Shown here one piece after another: positions 8,088-14,393 of a stretch of 14,393 nucleotides of DNA. Positions within the stretch are counted from its first letter, which is position 1. Every line of letters begins with the position of its first letter. The stretch spans positions 1-14,393 of the forward strand of contig CAZUAH010000349.1 in NCBI GenBank assembly GCA_964617665.1, read 5' to 3'. Position numbers and translations under genes: made by a program. The DNA comes from JADHUC01 sp964617665. Lineage in GTDB: Bacteria; Planctomycetota; Planctomycetia; Pirellulales; Pirellulaceae. Below the pieces are notes generated by a model. The model was not told the DNA's origin. It was given only the letters and a program-made list of their open reading frames with translations, and did not search any database.

Positions 8088-9680
8088 TCAGGGCCGGGCG
8101 TCAGTGCCGGGGCGATTACCCATTCGGAATCCGTAGACGGCGCCAGCGCGAACCGCCAGACGCAAACGGATCCGTTGTCCCACCAGTTTGTCGAGTTGCT
8201 TCTGTCCGCGCCACGTCATGGGCAGGTCGAGACCGTTGGCGGTCACAGGGATGAAGTCAGCCTTCCCCAAGCCGGGGACAGGCTTGCCGGTTCCAAACGC
8301 GACCGCAGCCTTGATTGCGCCGCGGGTCGCATCCGCGTTGAGGAAGATCCGCGGCGAGGTCAGCACGAACGGACGCGTCAATAACTCGCCTTCGTGATCC
8401 CCCGCGTGGTAACCCACCAGTCGGCCTCGCTGCACAATCCCAAGCCCGAGCTGGCGCTTGTCGAGTTTCTCGTCGTTCATCATCTGATACTGGTGGCTCA
8501 TGTTCGAACCGGTGTAGTAGACGAAGAGGTCATCGCCAACGGCAACGGGCGGCTTGGCCCACACCATGCCGCTGTCCCAGTGGCCGCGCCCGGGAAGCGG
8601 AATCAAGGGCTGGTCCGTCGGTTCGCGCACCCACTGGATACCATCCCGGCTGTGAACTAGATGGACGTCGAACCATCCGCCTCGGGAGTCATCCAGCAAT
8701 TGTGCAAACCCGACGATGAGATCACCGTGGCGCGCCACGTTGATGCCGTAGAACTGCTTGAGCCGTCCACGCTGCGTGTCGCCCCCGGGATTGACGGCCG
8801 GCGCATCTCGTGAATCCGTGTCCAATACGCAACGGGCGCTGTCCCAGTCCCAGTTCACCAGGTCATCGCTCTCGATGCGGGCGATCAACCGGTTGACGCG
8901 TGCCCAGCCCGCGTGAATGTTGGGGTGAGGACGGTGGAACAGCACGTAGCGGCCGATCCGCGGATCGAAGAGGAACCCGTTGTACGTGTCTGATCCGCCA
9001 AAACTGACGACGGGGTTCTCGGGGTAGGCGGTCCAGGTGAAGCCGTCGTCTGAGAAGGCAAATGAGGTACCTTCGTCCGACAACGCTGTGAAGCGGCCGC
9101 GCGTGTGCGGCATCGGCGTCAACTCACGGTCCAGTATGCAGTTCACGCCAAGCGCCCGCCCGGCACTGTCCCGGTCGGGCGTACGGTACTCATCCGGGAT
9201 CTTCGCGATGTGCCCCGCGTATTTCAGAACGACATTGTTGGCCCTCGTCCCATCCACTTCCTTCAGGTTCAACGTCGGGAAGATCCAGTTGATGCCGTCC
9301 GTGGACTCCGCGTAGCGCAGCCGGTAGGTCCCGATCACGATGCGCCCGCCGTGCGGTGCGAGGCCGGGAATGGGTACCTTGCTCTTGTACCACATCCGGA
9401 TGACACCATCTTTCCCCTTCAACACTGTCGCGATGTCATTCGCGCCGGGAATGATCGGATTGTGTTCATACCGGCGTACGGGCGTGACACGGCGCTCGAG
9501 AAAATGCGTGTGCTCAACGGTCCGCACGTCGAGGAACTCGATGGCCGTTGGCGTGGGCGGCGTCTCTGTCGCGCCATGTGCGCCCATAGCCAGTACGGTC
9601 AGTGCCAACGTCGTGATGATCGTAAACATGGCAGGCATCCCGCGCCGCACACTTCGATCGCTTGCGTTCTCGTCATCCAT
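8088..9680 (-). CDS. secreted GH43/GH32-like beta-propeller glycan-active protein
   Basis: A 530-residue protein with an N-terminal hydrophobic segment (about 18-34, MFTIITTLALTVLAMGA) and likely cleavage near AHG-ATE, so it is exported. The region from about 60 to 415 has the repeated strand text of five-bladed furanosidase-type propellers: RYEHNPIIPG at the first blade, then the Asp-box-like STDGINW (126-132), SDDGFTW (210-216) and SRDGIQW (344-350), plus GSDTYNGFLFDP and LVNWDWDS. The C-terminal 100 residues form a separate beta-rich accessory domain (IFLNADATRG, LVGQRIRLRLAVRAGAVYGF). The catalytic acid triad of GH43 cannot be placed with confidence, so it may be a distant or non-catalytic member. 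ATG 9680 is chosen for its strong upstream GGAGG; GTG 9701 is the alternative. It is the last gene of the minus-strand group, convergent with the RND pump. Confidence 0.8.
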   Translation of the reverse strand: MDDENASDRSVRRGMPAMFTIITTLALTVLAMGAHGATETPPTPTAIEFLDVRTVEHTHFLERRVTPVRRYEHNPIIPGANDIATVLKGKDGVIRMWYKSKVPIPGLAPHGGRIVIGTYRLRYAESTDGINWIFPTLNLKEVDGTRANNVVLKYAGHIAKIPDEYRTPDRDSAGRALGVNCILDRELTPMPHTRGRFTALSDEGTSFAFSDDGFTWTAYPENPVVSFGGSDTYNGFLFDPRIGRYVLFHRPHPNIHAGWARVNRLIARIESDDLVNWDWDSARCVLDTDSRDAPAVNPGGDTQRGRLKQFYGINVARHGDLIVGFAQLLDDSRGGWFDVHLVHSRDGIQWVREPTDQPLIPLPGRGHWDSGMVWAKPPVAVGDDLFVYYTGSNMSHQYQMMNDEKLDKRQLGLGIVQRGRLVGYHAGDHEGELLTRPFVLTSPRIFLNADATRGAIKAAVAFGTGKPVPGLGKADFIPVTANGLDLPMTWRGQKQLDKLVGQRIRLRLAVRAGAVYGFRMGNRPGTDARP

Positions 9681-9682
9681 TT

Positions 9683-9690
9683 CTCCCTCC
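9683..9690 (-). promoter_or_regulatory. strong Shine-Dalgarno for the gene starting at 9680
   Basis: Read on the minus strand, GGAGGGAG ends two bases before ATG 9680, with GGAGG five bases away. This decides the start over the upstream GTG 9701. Confidence 0.75.
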
Positions 9691-9786
9691 CAGTCTCCCA
9701 CAATCCACCTCGGTCAACCACGACGAGACGACGTATTCGCCTCGGTCTTTCAATGCCGCTCCAGCCAAATTCCCTTGCTCGTTGTA

Positions 9787-9938
9787 GACTAATTGGACAG
9801 CGCCACTTTGAAACCCAAACCCTGCCTATTGCAGAATTTCCTGAACAAGTGAGCCGTTTGGGCGATAGCCCCGGTTCTTCCGGCAAAAACCGGGGCTATC
9901 GCCCAAACGGCTCATTCAGAGCGGCGCTGTCCAACTAG
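9787..9938. repeat. nested palindromic element with TIR-like ends
   Basis: The ends are inverted copies: CTAATTGGACAGCGCC (9789-9804) matches the reverse complement of 9923-9938 with one mismatch. The match extends inward to 9812/9915 with two more mismatches (24 bp in all). Inside lies a 27-bp perfect hairpin (9850-9914). The left arm holds 37 bases (9813-9849) with no partner on the right. No transposase is present and no clear target duplication is visible. The first 24 bases (from GACTAATT at 9787) recur at 14225-14248 with one difference, so this is a dispersed element. It occupies most of the gap between two minus-strand genes, and the flanks 9702-9786 and 9939-10049 show nothing else I can support. 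A non-autonomous MITE-like or REP-like element is the best guess. Confidence 0.8.
9850..9914. repeat. 27-bp perfect stem-loop, core of the nested element
   Basis: The left arm 9850-9876 starts TGAGCCGTTTGGGCGATAGC and the right arm 9888-9914 ends GCCCAAACGGCTCA. The arms are exact reverse complements around an 11-base loop, CTTCCGGCAAA. Either strand would form a very stable hairpin, likely enough to block polymerase or protect RNA ends. No T-run follows on either side. It lies in the 5' region of the 8088-9680 gene and the 3' region of the 10050-11186 gene, so it could separate their transcripts. Confidence 0.85.
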
Positions 9939-10049
9939 GCGGAGGTTGATATTGATTGCACAGTTCGAAGCGCGTTGGAGGCTGTATTTCTCCCAAATCC
10001 CGCACGGGCAACCGCGCATTTGTCCCTAAGCACTGCTAAGTGCGTTTGA

Positions 10050-11186
10050 TCAGTGCGGCGCGTAAGAGATGTCGGCCAAGAAAATGTCCGCCGGGGCGGA
10101 ATGTTCGGCGTATGCAGGGTCCTTTTTCAGCAAGTCCGCTCGGTCGATCGGTACATCCATCTTGTGTTCGTGAGAAGAGTAGTACGAGACGATCGCGCGA
10201 CCGGGGCCTAGGTCCAACCATGACGCATAGGACGTGTCGCCGCCGCTGGGTAATCGGGTGATCGACTGAAGCTGGCCACCGTCGGCAAGCCATAACACCT
10301 CCGTCCGCAGGTTGCGTCGCCCCGGCGGATCCCAGCGCCGCGTGATCATCACATTGCCGATCGGCAGACGCTTGACCATGGGGCCGCCCACGGGCGTTGG
10401 CATTCCTTTGTGGATTTCGAGTCTCGTGTACGGCGGCTGAGCTCGACAGAGCACCAACTCGTTGGCCGGGAACTGGTTTCGAACCAAAGCCCAAAGAATG
10501 CCGTCGCGATCGAAGTCGAGATAGACCTCGCTGCTCGGTGTCGGAAAGTCGGCGATCTTCTGCCACTGAACGCCGTCGGAACTCCCGTAGAGGGCCGCGT
10601 CGTAACGGCGCCCTTCGGCATGCCAATAGGCCGTTCCGTACATCATGTCGCCGTGCGGCGCGGCGTGCCACAACCAAGCCCCCTGAGCAATGCCCTGCAA
10701 AGCCTGTGGTTCCGCGAACGTGCGGCCGTCCGACGATTGGACTACCATCGAGATACGCCCTTCGCCCTGGCGCCGTCCATCGACCACGGGCACTGCCGCG
10801 AAATAGCACAGCAGTCTGCCACGGAACGTTGCGAGCTTCGGGTCGCGCAGATCGGTGTTCGGCCGTCCCACCAGACAAACCGGCTGCCAATCGTCACGAT
10901 CTCGCGAGGCGATCACGCGGATTTTGCCGGCGGTCGAGACGTGATCGACGGCAGAGCGAAACGTCACGAAGAACTGATCTCCCAACCGGGCAAGGCCGGT
11001 AAAGGCGTTGTGATGCCCGTCGGAATAGATCTTCTTGGCCCGTGTGACTCGTAGTTCGAACGAGGCGGCTTCCGGTCCTTCCTTGTCTGCAGCGGACGCG
11101 GCACGGTCCGCAACCGCCCAGCCGACAAGAACGCTCAACAAGGCTAAAGCGGCGGATGTTCGGCCAATCTCAAAGCAGGTCAACAT
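10050..11186 (-). CDS. secreted sialidase-like beta-propeller
   Basis: A 378-residue protein beginning MLTCFEIGRTSAALALLSVL with a signal peptide, probable cleavage at ASA-ADK. The mature part is one propeller with three Asp-box-like motifs: SRDRDDW (94-100), SSDGRTF (151-157) and SSDGVQW (202-208). It also has LRDPKLA (a degenerate RIP-like spot), an acidic SSEVYLDFDRDG that could supply the sialidase Glu, and GPGRAIVSYYSSHEHKMD near the C-terminus. Sialidases use an Arg triad, Tyr/Glu and Asp; I cannot place the full set here, so the substrate is open. The upstream in-frame start at 11270 adds 28 residues without a ribosome-binding site and would bury the signal peptide, so ATG 11186 is preferred. 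Neighbours on the same strand are the small secreted protein (70 bases upstream) and the GH43-like propeller downstream of the palindromic element. Confidence 0.8.
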   Translation of the reverse strand: MLTCFEIGRTSAALALLSVLVGWAVADRAASAADKEGPEAASFELRVTRAKKIYSDGHHNAFTGLARLGDQFFVTFRSAVDHVSTAGKIRVIASRDRDDWQPVCLVGRPNTDLRDPKLATFRGRLLCYFAAVPVVDGRRQGEGRISMVVQSSDGRTFAEPQALQGIAQGAWLWHAAPHGDMMYGTAYWHAEGRRYDAALYGSSDGVQWQKIADFPTPSSEVYLDFDRDGILWALVRNQFPANELVLCRAQPPYTRLEIHKGMPTPVGGPMVKRLPIGNVMITRRWDPPGRRNLRTEVLWLADGGQLQSITRLPSGGDTSYASWLDLGPGRAIVSYYSSHEHKMDVPIDRADLLKKDPAYAEHSAPADIFLADISYAPH

Positions 11187-11194
11187 GCTTGCGG

Positions 11195-11199
11195 CTCCT
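11195..11199 (-). promoter_or_regulatory. Shine-Dalgarno for the start at 11186
   Basis: AGGAG on the minus strand, eight bases before ATG 11186. It supports this start over 11270. Confidence 0.7.
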
Positions 11200-11256
11200 G
11201 GTGATAGTTCTGTGATGACGAACACGACGTCGCTATCAGCTGTAGAGGCGGAGCAG

Positions 11257-11553
11257 TTATTGTAATTCAAACGGTAGATGGATTTCAGTTAGAACATAAT
11301 CCGATCCTTCATTTTTTGCCAACGCGACGGTTTCGTGATCCGGCAGCCAAATTGCTGACCGTGTCATCCCAGAGCTTCTCGCGGAGTCTCTGTTGCATTT
11401 GCGGGACGCTTGGTAAACGGTACAAATGATGGCGGGGCTACCTTCGGGCCCCGGCAGTTTGCGAATCACCGGCTCACTGGCACAAGCCCGCGCCGCAAGC
11501 GCGAAGCAAAGGACCATCCACAACGAACCGCGGAAGATTCTGGAGATATTCAT
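11257..11553 (-). CDS. small secreted hypothetical protein, possibly a decayed gene
   Basis: 98 residues from ATG 11553 (MNISRIFRGSLWMVLCFALA...), with a good signal peptide, cleavage near ACA-SEP. The mature part is only about 75 residues, has two Cys (ICTVY, RKCNR) and ends VLTEIHLPFELQ. I recognise no family. The two halves feel unrelated: an N-terminal start with SEPVIRKLPGPEGSPAI, then a C-terminal tail (AIWLPDHETVALAKNEGSDY) that resembles the end of a longer enzyme. It may therefore be the residue of a larger secreted protein after an internal deletion. TTG 11571 is an alternative start with a weaker case. It lies between the aldolase (63 bases upstream) and the sialidase-like gene (70 bases downstream), all on the minus strand. 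Confidence 0.45.
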   Translation of the reverse strand: MNISRIFRGSLWMVLCFALAARACASEPVIRKLPGPEGSPAIICTVYQASRKCNRDSARSSGMTRSAIWLPDHETVALAKNEGSDYVLTEIHLPFELQ

Positions 11554-11616
11554 CTTTCGGTCCAATGTCAAATGCGACCTATTCCGCTCCGATTTTCACC
11601 AGAGGGACGCCGTGAC

Positions 11617-12420
11617 TCATGCCGGTGGTGGATCGCCTTCGGCGCTCGAGTGTCCGTCCTCGCCCTCCTTGATCGCCGCAATCGCCGTAGCGAATCCACT
11701 GACCAGCAGCGAGGATACCGTCCCGATCCAAAGGAATGTGTAGCCTTCTGCGATCAGCTTCGGCCCGTCACAGCCGATCCATACCTTCTTGCCTGCCGCA
11801 TCGGCCGCTTCCCTAATCCGCCCGATGGCCGCCTTGTGGTCCGGGCTGTCGGGATCCCAACAGCAACCAAGGTCAGCCGATAGATCGTACGGGCCCAAAC
11901 CCAAGGCCGTCACCAATGGGTGATTGGCGATCGCATCCACGTTTTCCAGACCCGCCTGTGACTCGATTTGTGGGATGACGATGAAGTGTTCCTCGAATTC
12001 GTCCCGCCAAGTTGCGTACTGGAAGTCCTTCATCCAGTAGTTGCCCATTCCGCCAGGACGTCGCTTCCCGCGAGGCGGCATCAGCACTGCTTCACGAACC
12101 ATGTCGAGCTGGCTCGTACTCTCAACACACGGCACGAGCAGACCGCACGGCCCCAAATCAATTGCTCGCCGGAGTTCCGACATCTCGCACGAGACCGTCC
12201 GCATCAACACGGGAAAGTTCGCCAGTCGAGCCACCTGACAAACATGGGCCACAATCTCATCCGTATGGCACCCATGCTCGCGGTCAATTACCAGGTAGTC
12301 CATGCCGCCCTTCTGGCAAATCTCCACCAGAAGCGGCCATACGTGATCCGTCGCCATCACGCCCACAACCGGCAGGCCGGCCGCAAGCTTCTCCCTCAGT
12401 CGAATCGCGGGTCTCAGCAT
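11617..12420 (-). CDS. HpcH/HpaI-family class II aldolase (2-keto-3-deoxy acid aldolase type)
   Basis: A 267-residue cytoplasmic protein starting MLRPAIRLREKLAAGLPVVG, the usual length for this family, which cleaves 2-oxo-acid aldols to pyruvate and an aldehyde with a divalent metal. Counting from ATG 12420, the expected residues are present: DREHG (Asp46, Glu48, His49), the substrate-binding Arg74 in VLMRT, VPCVES (about 97-102), the metal ligands Glu153 in PQIES and Asp179 in GPYDLSADLG. E. coli HpaI has His45, Arg70, Glu149 and Asp175, so the spacing agrees. The open frame extends upstream to 12573, but those 51 residues look like translated repeat sequence, not family sequence, and ATG 12420 is where homology should begin; no strong ribosome-binding site is visible. 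The C-terminus carries a short extra polar tail (EGEDGHSSAEGDPPPA). Surrounded by secreted glycan-type proteins, it may act on a keto-deoxy sugar acid; this is inference. Confidence 0.9.
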   Translation of the reverse strand: MLRPAIRLREKLAAGLPVVGVMATDHVWPLLVEICQKGGMDYLVIDREHGCHTDEIVAHVCQVARLANFPVLMRTVSCEMSELRRAIDLGPCGLLVPCVESTSQLDMVREAVLMPPRGKRRPGGMGNYWMKDFQYATWRDEFEEHFIVIPQIESQAGLENVDAIANHPLVTALGLGPYDLSADLGCCWDPDSPDHKAAIGRIREAADAAGKKVWIGCDGPKLIAEGYTFLWIGTVSSLLVSGFATAIAAIKEGEDGHSSAEGDPPPA

Positions 12421-12459
12421 TCTGTTTCTGTCCGTTGGTTGCAGAAAAGTCGGCGAGCG

Positions 12460-12475
12460 GGGGCCGTCAGGCCCC
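12460..12475. repeat. short GC hairpin upstream of the aldolase
   Basis: GGGGCC-GTCA-GGCCCC is a perfect 6-bp stem with a 4-base loop, 40 bases upstream of the aldolase ATG. It belongs to the palindromic intergenic repeat style of this window and may influence expression of the aldolase. No T-run. Confidence 0.5.
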
Positions 12476-12576
12476 TGATTTCTCGAATAGACTGAATGCC
12501 CCATACACCGTTCTGGACTTCGCTCGTGGTGAAGTCCTCCGATAGATATACCGGGTGAGGTTTGCTGCTTCAATCA

Positions 12577-12592
12577 GCGGGCTAACGCTCGC
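12577..12592. repeat. short hairpin GCGGGC-TAAC-GCTCGC
   Basis: A 6-bp stem with one G-T pair and a TAAC loop, in the gap between the sialidase remnant and the aldolase. The core GGCTAACGC is repeated at 14302-14310 near the right end, so it may be a family of intergenic repeats. The rest of the 12421-12649 gap shows nothing else I can support. Confidence 0.45.
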
Positions 12593-12649
12593 CGCTCGCC
12601 ACGGTGGTATGCAACGTTTGGGTCCATCCTGTTTACCGAATCGGCTTAA

Positions 12650-13414
12650 TCACTTCTCGAAGGATAGAGTGTACCTATATGCGTTCGCCGTAAACAGCTC
12701 CTCCGGGTCTTCGTGCAGGCGAGTCAGATAGACTTCCAACTCCAGGCTTTCTTGGTTTTCGATGATCCTAAAATTTGAAAGCTGCAATCGTTCTCCCTCA
12801 TCGGGTTGACGCGTGTCGATCTGAGTTACGGTCTCTTTCTTCAGAGCCAGGACTTCTTCGCCGACCTCTGCGATGACAAGAGGGTATCTTGGATGGCCTG
12901 GGTGTGTGGGGTTCTGCGGTACGATATTCCCGATCCAATAGAGCTTCTGAGTTTTGCGACTTCTGAACAGCCGATGAAAACTGCTGGGTGAATAGAAGTC
13001 AGATCCATCAGTGTACCGAAGTATCTTGGGCTGGGAAAACGTCATTCCCCCGTCGCTGGAAACGCTGAACCATTTGTGACCGGGTTGATCCTTGGTCTTC
13101 GTGACTCGCCAGACCATCAGGACACGACTGTCTTTCAATTCAGCCACATCCGGCTCCAGAAGCCCGTTGAATGCGGTTTTACGAGGGAGCCAAACGGGTT
13201 TGCCGGATTTCCAGATGTACTTTTCCAGCTCGTCATTCCAGCGGCCCACGAGGCAGAGGCTTCCGATGGTTCCTTTTGCAGGCCAACGAGTTCTTCCAAT
13301 GATTTCGTCTTCAATATCAGAAGGGATCCTCGTGTTGATCGCGGGGATCAGCAGACTGCCATTGCTGTGCCGGAGAATGGATTGCCCTGGGTATGCCGTG
13401 TTGTTTTCCAACGC
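12650..13414 (-). pseudogene. sialidase-like protein, 5'-truncated remnant
   Basis: About 255 residues of a sialidase-type propeller remain, read from about 13414 down to the stop at 12650. Recognisable family text starts at LENNTAYPGQSILR and runs through RIPSDIEDEIIGRTRWP, FNGLLEPDVAELKDSRVLMVW and KWFSVSSDGGMTF (an Asp-box) to the C-terminal LSFEK. The frame stays open upstream to 13504, but those 30 residues (MSRESPGARKHNAGWW...) are antisense to a cytochrome gene on the plus strand and are basic and low in family character, so I read them as chance. The real N-terminus, with its signal peptide and first blade(s), is missing. It is the first member of the minus-strand group and, if it has no promoter or start, is probably dead. 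Its base composition looks a little AT-richer than its neighbours. Confidence 0.7.
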
Positions 13415-13425
13415 TTCCTGACGGG
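13404..13425. other. head-to-head gene-fragment junction
   Basis: To the left, the minus strand encodes sialidase text (ENNTAYPGQ). To the right, the plus strand encodes hydrazine-synthase-alpha-like text (LPDGTETRAVFGNYT). Each gene loses its N-terminal part here, so two unrelated coding sequences are joined within about 20 bases. Either a real rearrangement or an assembly chimera would produce this. Confidence 0.65.
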
Positions 13426-14230
13426 ACCGAGACCCGCGCCGTTTTCGGAAACTATACCACCAACCCGCATTGTGTTTTCGAGCCCCGGGCGATTCCCGGC
13501 TCACAGAAGCTGATCTTCACGGCCTCGGCACACCACGCCAATACCGGAGGCAGCCTGGTGCTGCTGGACCCAAACAAGGCGGCGGACGGAGATGCAGCCA
13601 TGGTGCGTCTGTCGCCTGAGGTCGCCTTTCCTGAAACAGAGGGCTGGCCGAAGAGCTACTTCGCCAACCCCTGGCCGCTGTCGGAACAGCACTACTTGGT
13701 CGCCTGGAGCAACAGGGAGATGATCGGTTGGCCGGGGCCTCCCGAACCCGTAAACGCCATGGGCATCTATCTGTACGACGCCTTCGGAAACCTGACTCTT
13801 GTCGAAGATAACGCCGGGCCCCGACGGCTCCTGGCCGTTGCGTTTCGACACGCTCGTCGAGCCCGTCCTCAAGGCTCGTTGCGTCTCCTGCCACCAACCT
13901 GACGCGGAGGCAGCAGACTATGACCTGACGACCCGGAAGGCGTACGACTCGCTCTTGGACTACGGCAAGCCGAGCCTCCGGGAACACGTGAGAGCCCGAT
14001 ACCTCAAGGGGCGTTCGATCGCCGGAGCCTGCGCAGCAAGCGTTAATCCGGTGGTCAAGCTTCTGCGCGAGGGCCATTACGATGTAGAGCCGAGCCAAGA
14101 CGACTGGAATCGTCTACACACCTGGATGGACACCTACGGTCAACGGCAGGGTTCCTTCAGCCCCGAGCAGGAAGAACGGCTCCGTCAACTCCGGCAACGC
14201 ATGGCCGCTCTACTAAGCGGAGGTGACTAA
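13414..14230 (+). pseudogene. hydrazine-synthase-alpha-like c-type cytochrome, truncated, deleted and frameshifted
   Basis: Two pieces of one family lie in different frames. The first (about 13414-13800) reads TRAVFGNYTTNPHCVFEPRA, IFTASAHHANTGGSLVLLDP and AMGIYLYDAFGNL, typical of the hydrazine-synthase-alpha middle region. The second (about 13797-14230) reads SKITPGPDGSWPLRFDTL, then a heme motif CVSCH (13880-13894), LDYGKPSLREHV and WMDTYGQRQGSFSPEQEERL up to GGD-stop. In intact relatives, as I recall them, well over 100 residues, including another heme motif, separate these pieces. A deletion with frame change near 13797-13802 therefore fits best. The N-terminal part is missing at the 13414 junction. 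Such proteins are common in non-anammox planctomycetes, so this is not evidence for hydrazine synthesis. The TAA stop (14228-14230) lies inside a repeat copy. Confidence 0.75.
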
Positions 14231-14330
14231 TTGGACAGCGCCACTCTGCACTCAAACTCCGAACCCCAACCGCCTTGTGCGGTTGGTGAATCAGTTTGAC
14301 AGGCTAACGCAAACGACACGACGACGTGTC
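14225..14330. repeat. second copy of the palindromic element's end, with additional hairpins
   Basis: GACTAATTGGACAGCGCCAC at 14225 matches 9787, and the 24-base match has one difference. Weaker similarity continues for about 20-30 bases (CAAACTCC against CAAACCCT). It is followed by an 8-bp stem CCAACCGC-CTTGT-GCGGTTGG (14266-14286) and a 6-bp stem GACACG-ACGA-CGTGTC (14315-14330) before a pyrimidine-rich stretch (14331-14341). The core hairpin of the first copy is absent. The element starts at the very end of the cytochrome fragment and supplies its stop codon. The opposite end is lost at the window edge. Confidence 0.65.
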
Positions 14331-14342
14331 CTTTCTTCCCCG

Positions 14343-14393
<51 letters not shown>

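Noticed and set aside
9105..9938. A 277-residue plus-strand frame running through the start of the GH43-like gene and into the palindromic element.
   Set aside because: It crosses both a strong minus-strand coding start and a non-coding palindrome, so it is a chance frame.
9787..9938. A CRISPR array or attachment site.
   Set aside because: There are no regularly spaced direct repeats, no spacers and no integrase; the symmetry is inverted, not direct.
10030..10045. A small hairpin GCACT-GCTA-AGTGC-like just after the stop of the 10050-11186 gene, considered as a terminator.
   Set aside because: The stem is only five bases and no T-run follows on the minus strand.
12421..12573. An N-terminal extension of the aldolase to 12573.
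   Set aside because: The extra 51 residues cover a GC hairpin and lack family similarity, while ATG 12420 gives the standard length with active-site spacing as in HpaI.
13414..14230. Evidence for anammox (hydrazine synthase alpha).
   Set aside because: The homology is to a broad planctomycete family. The gene is broken, and no partner hydrazine synthase or hydrazine dehydrogenase gene is present.
14315..14341. The GACACG-ACGA-CGTGTC hairpin followed by CTTTCTTCC, considered as an intrinsic terminator for the cytochrome fragment.
   Set aside because: The stem is short and the tail is mixed C and T. It may contribute to ending transcription, but I list it only as part of the repeat.

Overview
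The window looks like a piece of a planctomycete genome, probably Pirellulales-like, from a metagenome assembly. The grounds are: moderately GC-rich DNA; several secreted sialidase-like beta-propellers; a secreted protein of the type I remember as DUF6298; remains of a hydrazine-synthase-alpha-like cytochrome of the kind common in non-anammox planctomycetes; and small palindromic repeats between genes. The taxonomy is inferred from family content, and no rRNA or tRNA gene was seen. The window opens inside a gene and closes in a run of 46 G, which is almost certainly a sequencing or assembly artefact.

Layout. The plus strand from 1 to about 8070 holds a 5'-truncated sialidase with a C-terminal LamG-like domain (3-1637), a three-armed palindrome (1678-1746), a secreted glycoside-hydrolase-like protein (1858-3387), and a two-gene RND efflux unit: a membrane fusion protein (3607-4986) and an inner-membrane pump (4983-8069), overlapping by ATGA. 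The minus strand from about 13414 down to 8088 holds, in transcription order, a 5'-truncated sialidase-like remnant, an HpcH/HpaI-family aldolase, a small secreted protein of unknown function, a second secreted sialidase-like propeller, and a GH43/GH32-like secreted propeller. A 150-bp nested palindromic element lies between the last two. The RND operon and this minus-strand group converge at 8070-8087.

The right end is damaged. Near 13414 the truncated sialidase abuts, in opposite orientation, a truncated hydrazine-synthase-alpha-like cytochrome. The cytochrome piece also carries an apparent internal deletion with a frameshift near 13800. Its stop codon lies inside a second copy of the palindromic element's end sequence (14225 onward). 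This is either a natural rearrangement hotspot or a misassembly near the contig end.

How the genes may work together. Four propeller proteins and the 1858-3387 hydrolase-like protein point to attack on complex, possibly acidic, glycans outside the cytoplasm. The aldolase keeps the metal and substrate residues of 2-keto-3-deoxy-acid aldolases and could process a keto-deoxy sugar acid in the cytoplasm. The RND pair is a standard exporter and need not belong to that pathway. No wholly new system is evident. The items most worth a second look are the nested palindromes, the double-truncation junction, and the propeller plus aldolase cluster.
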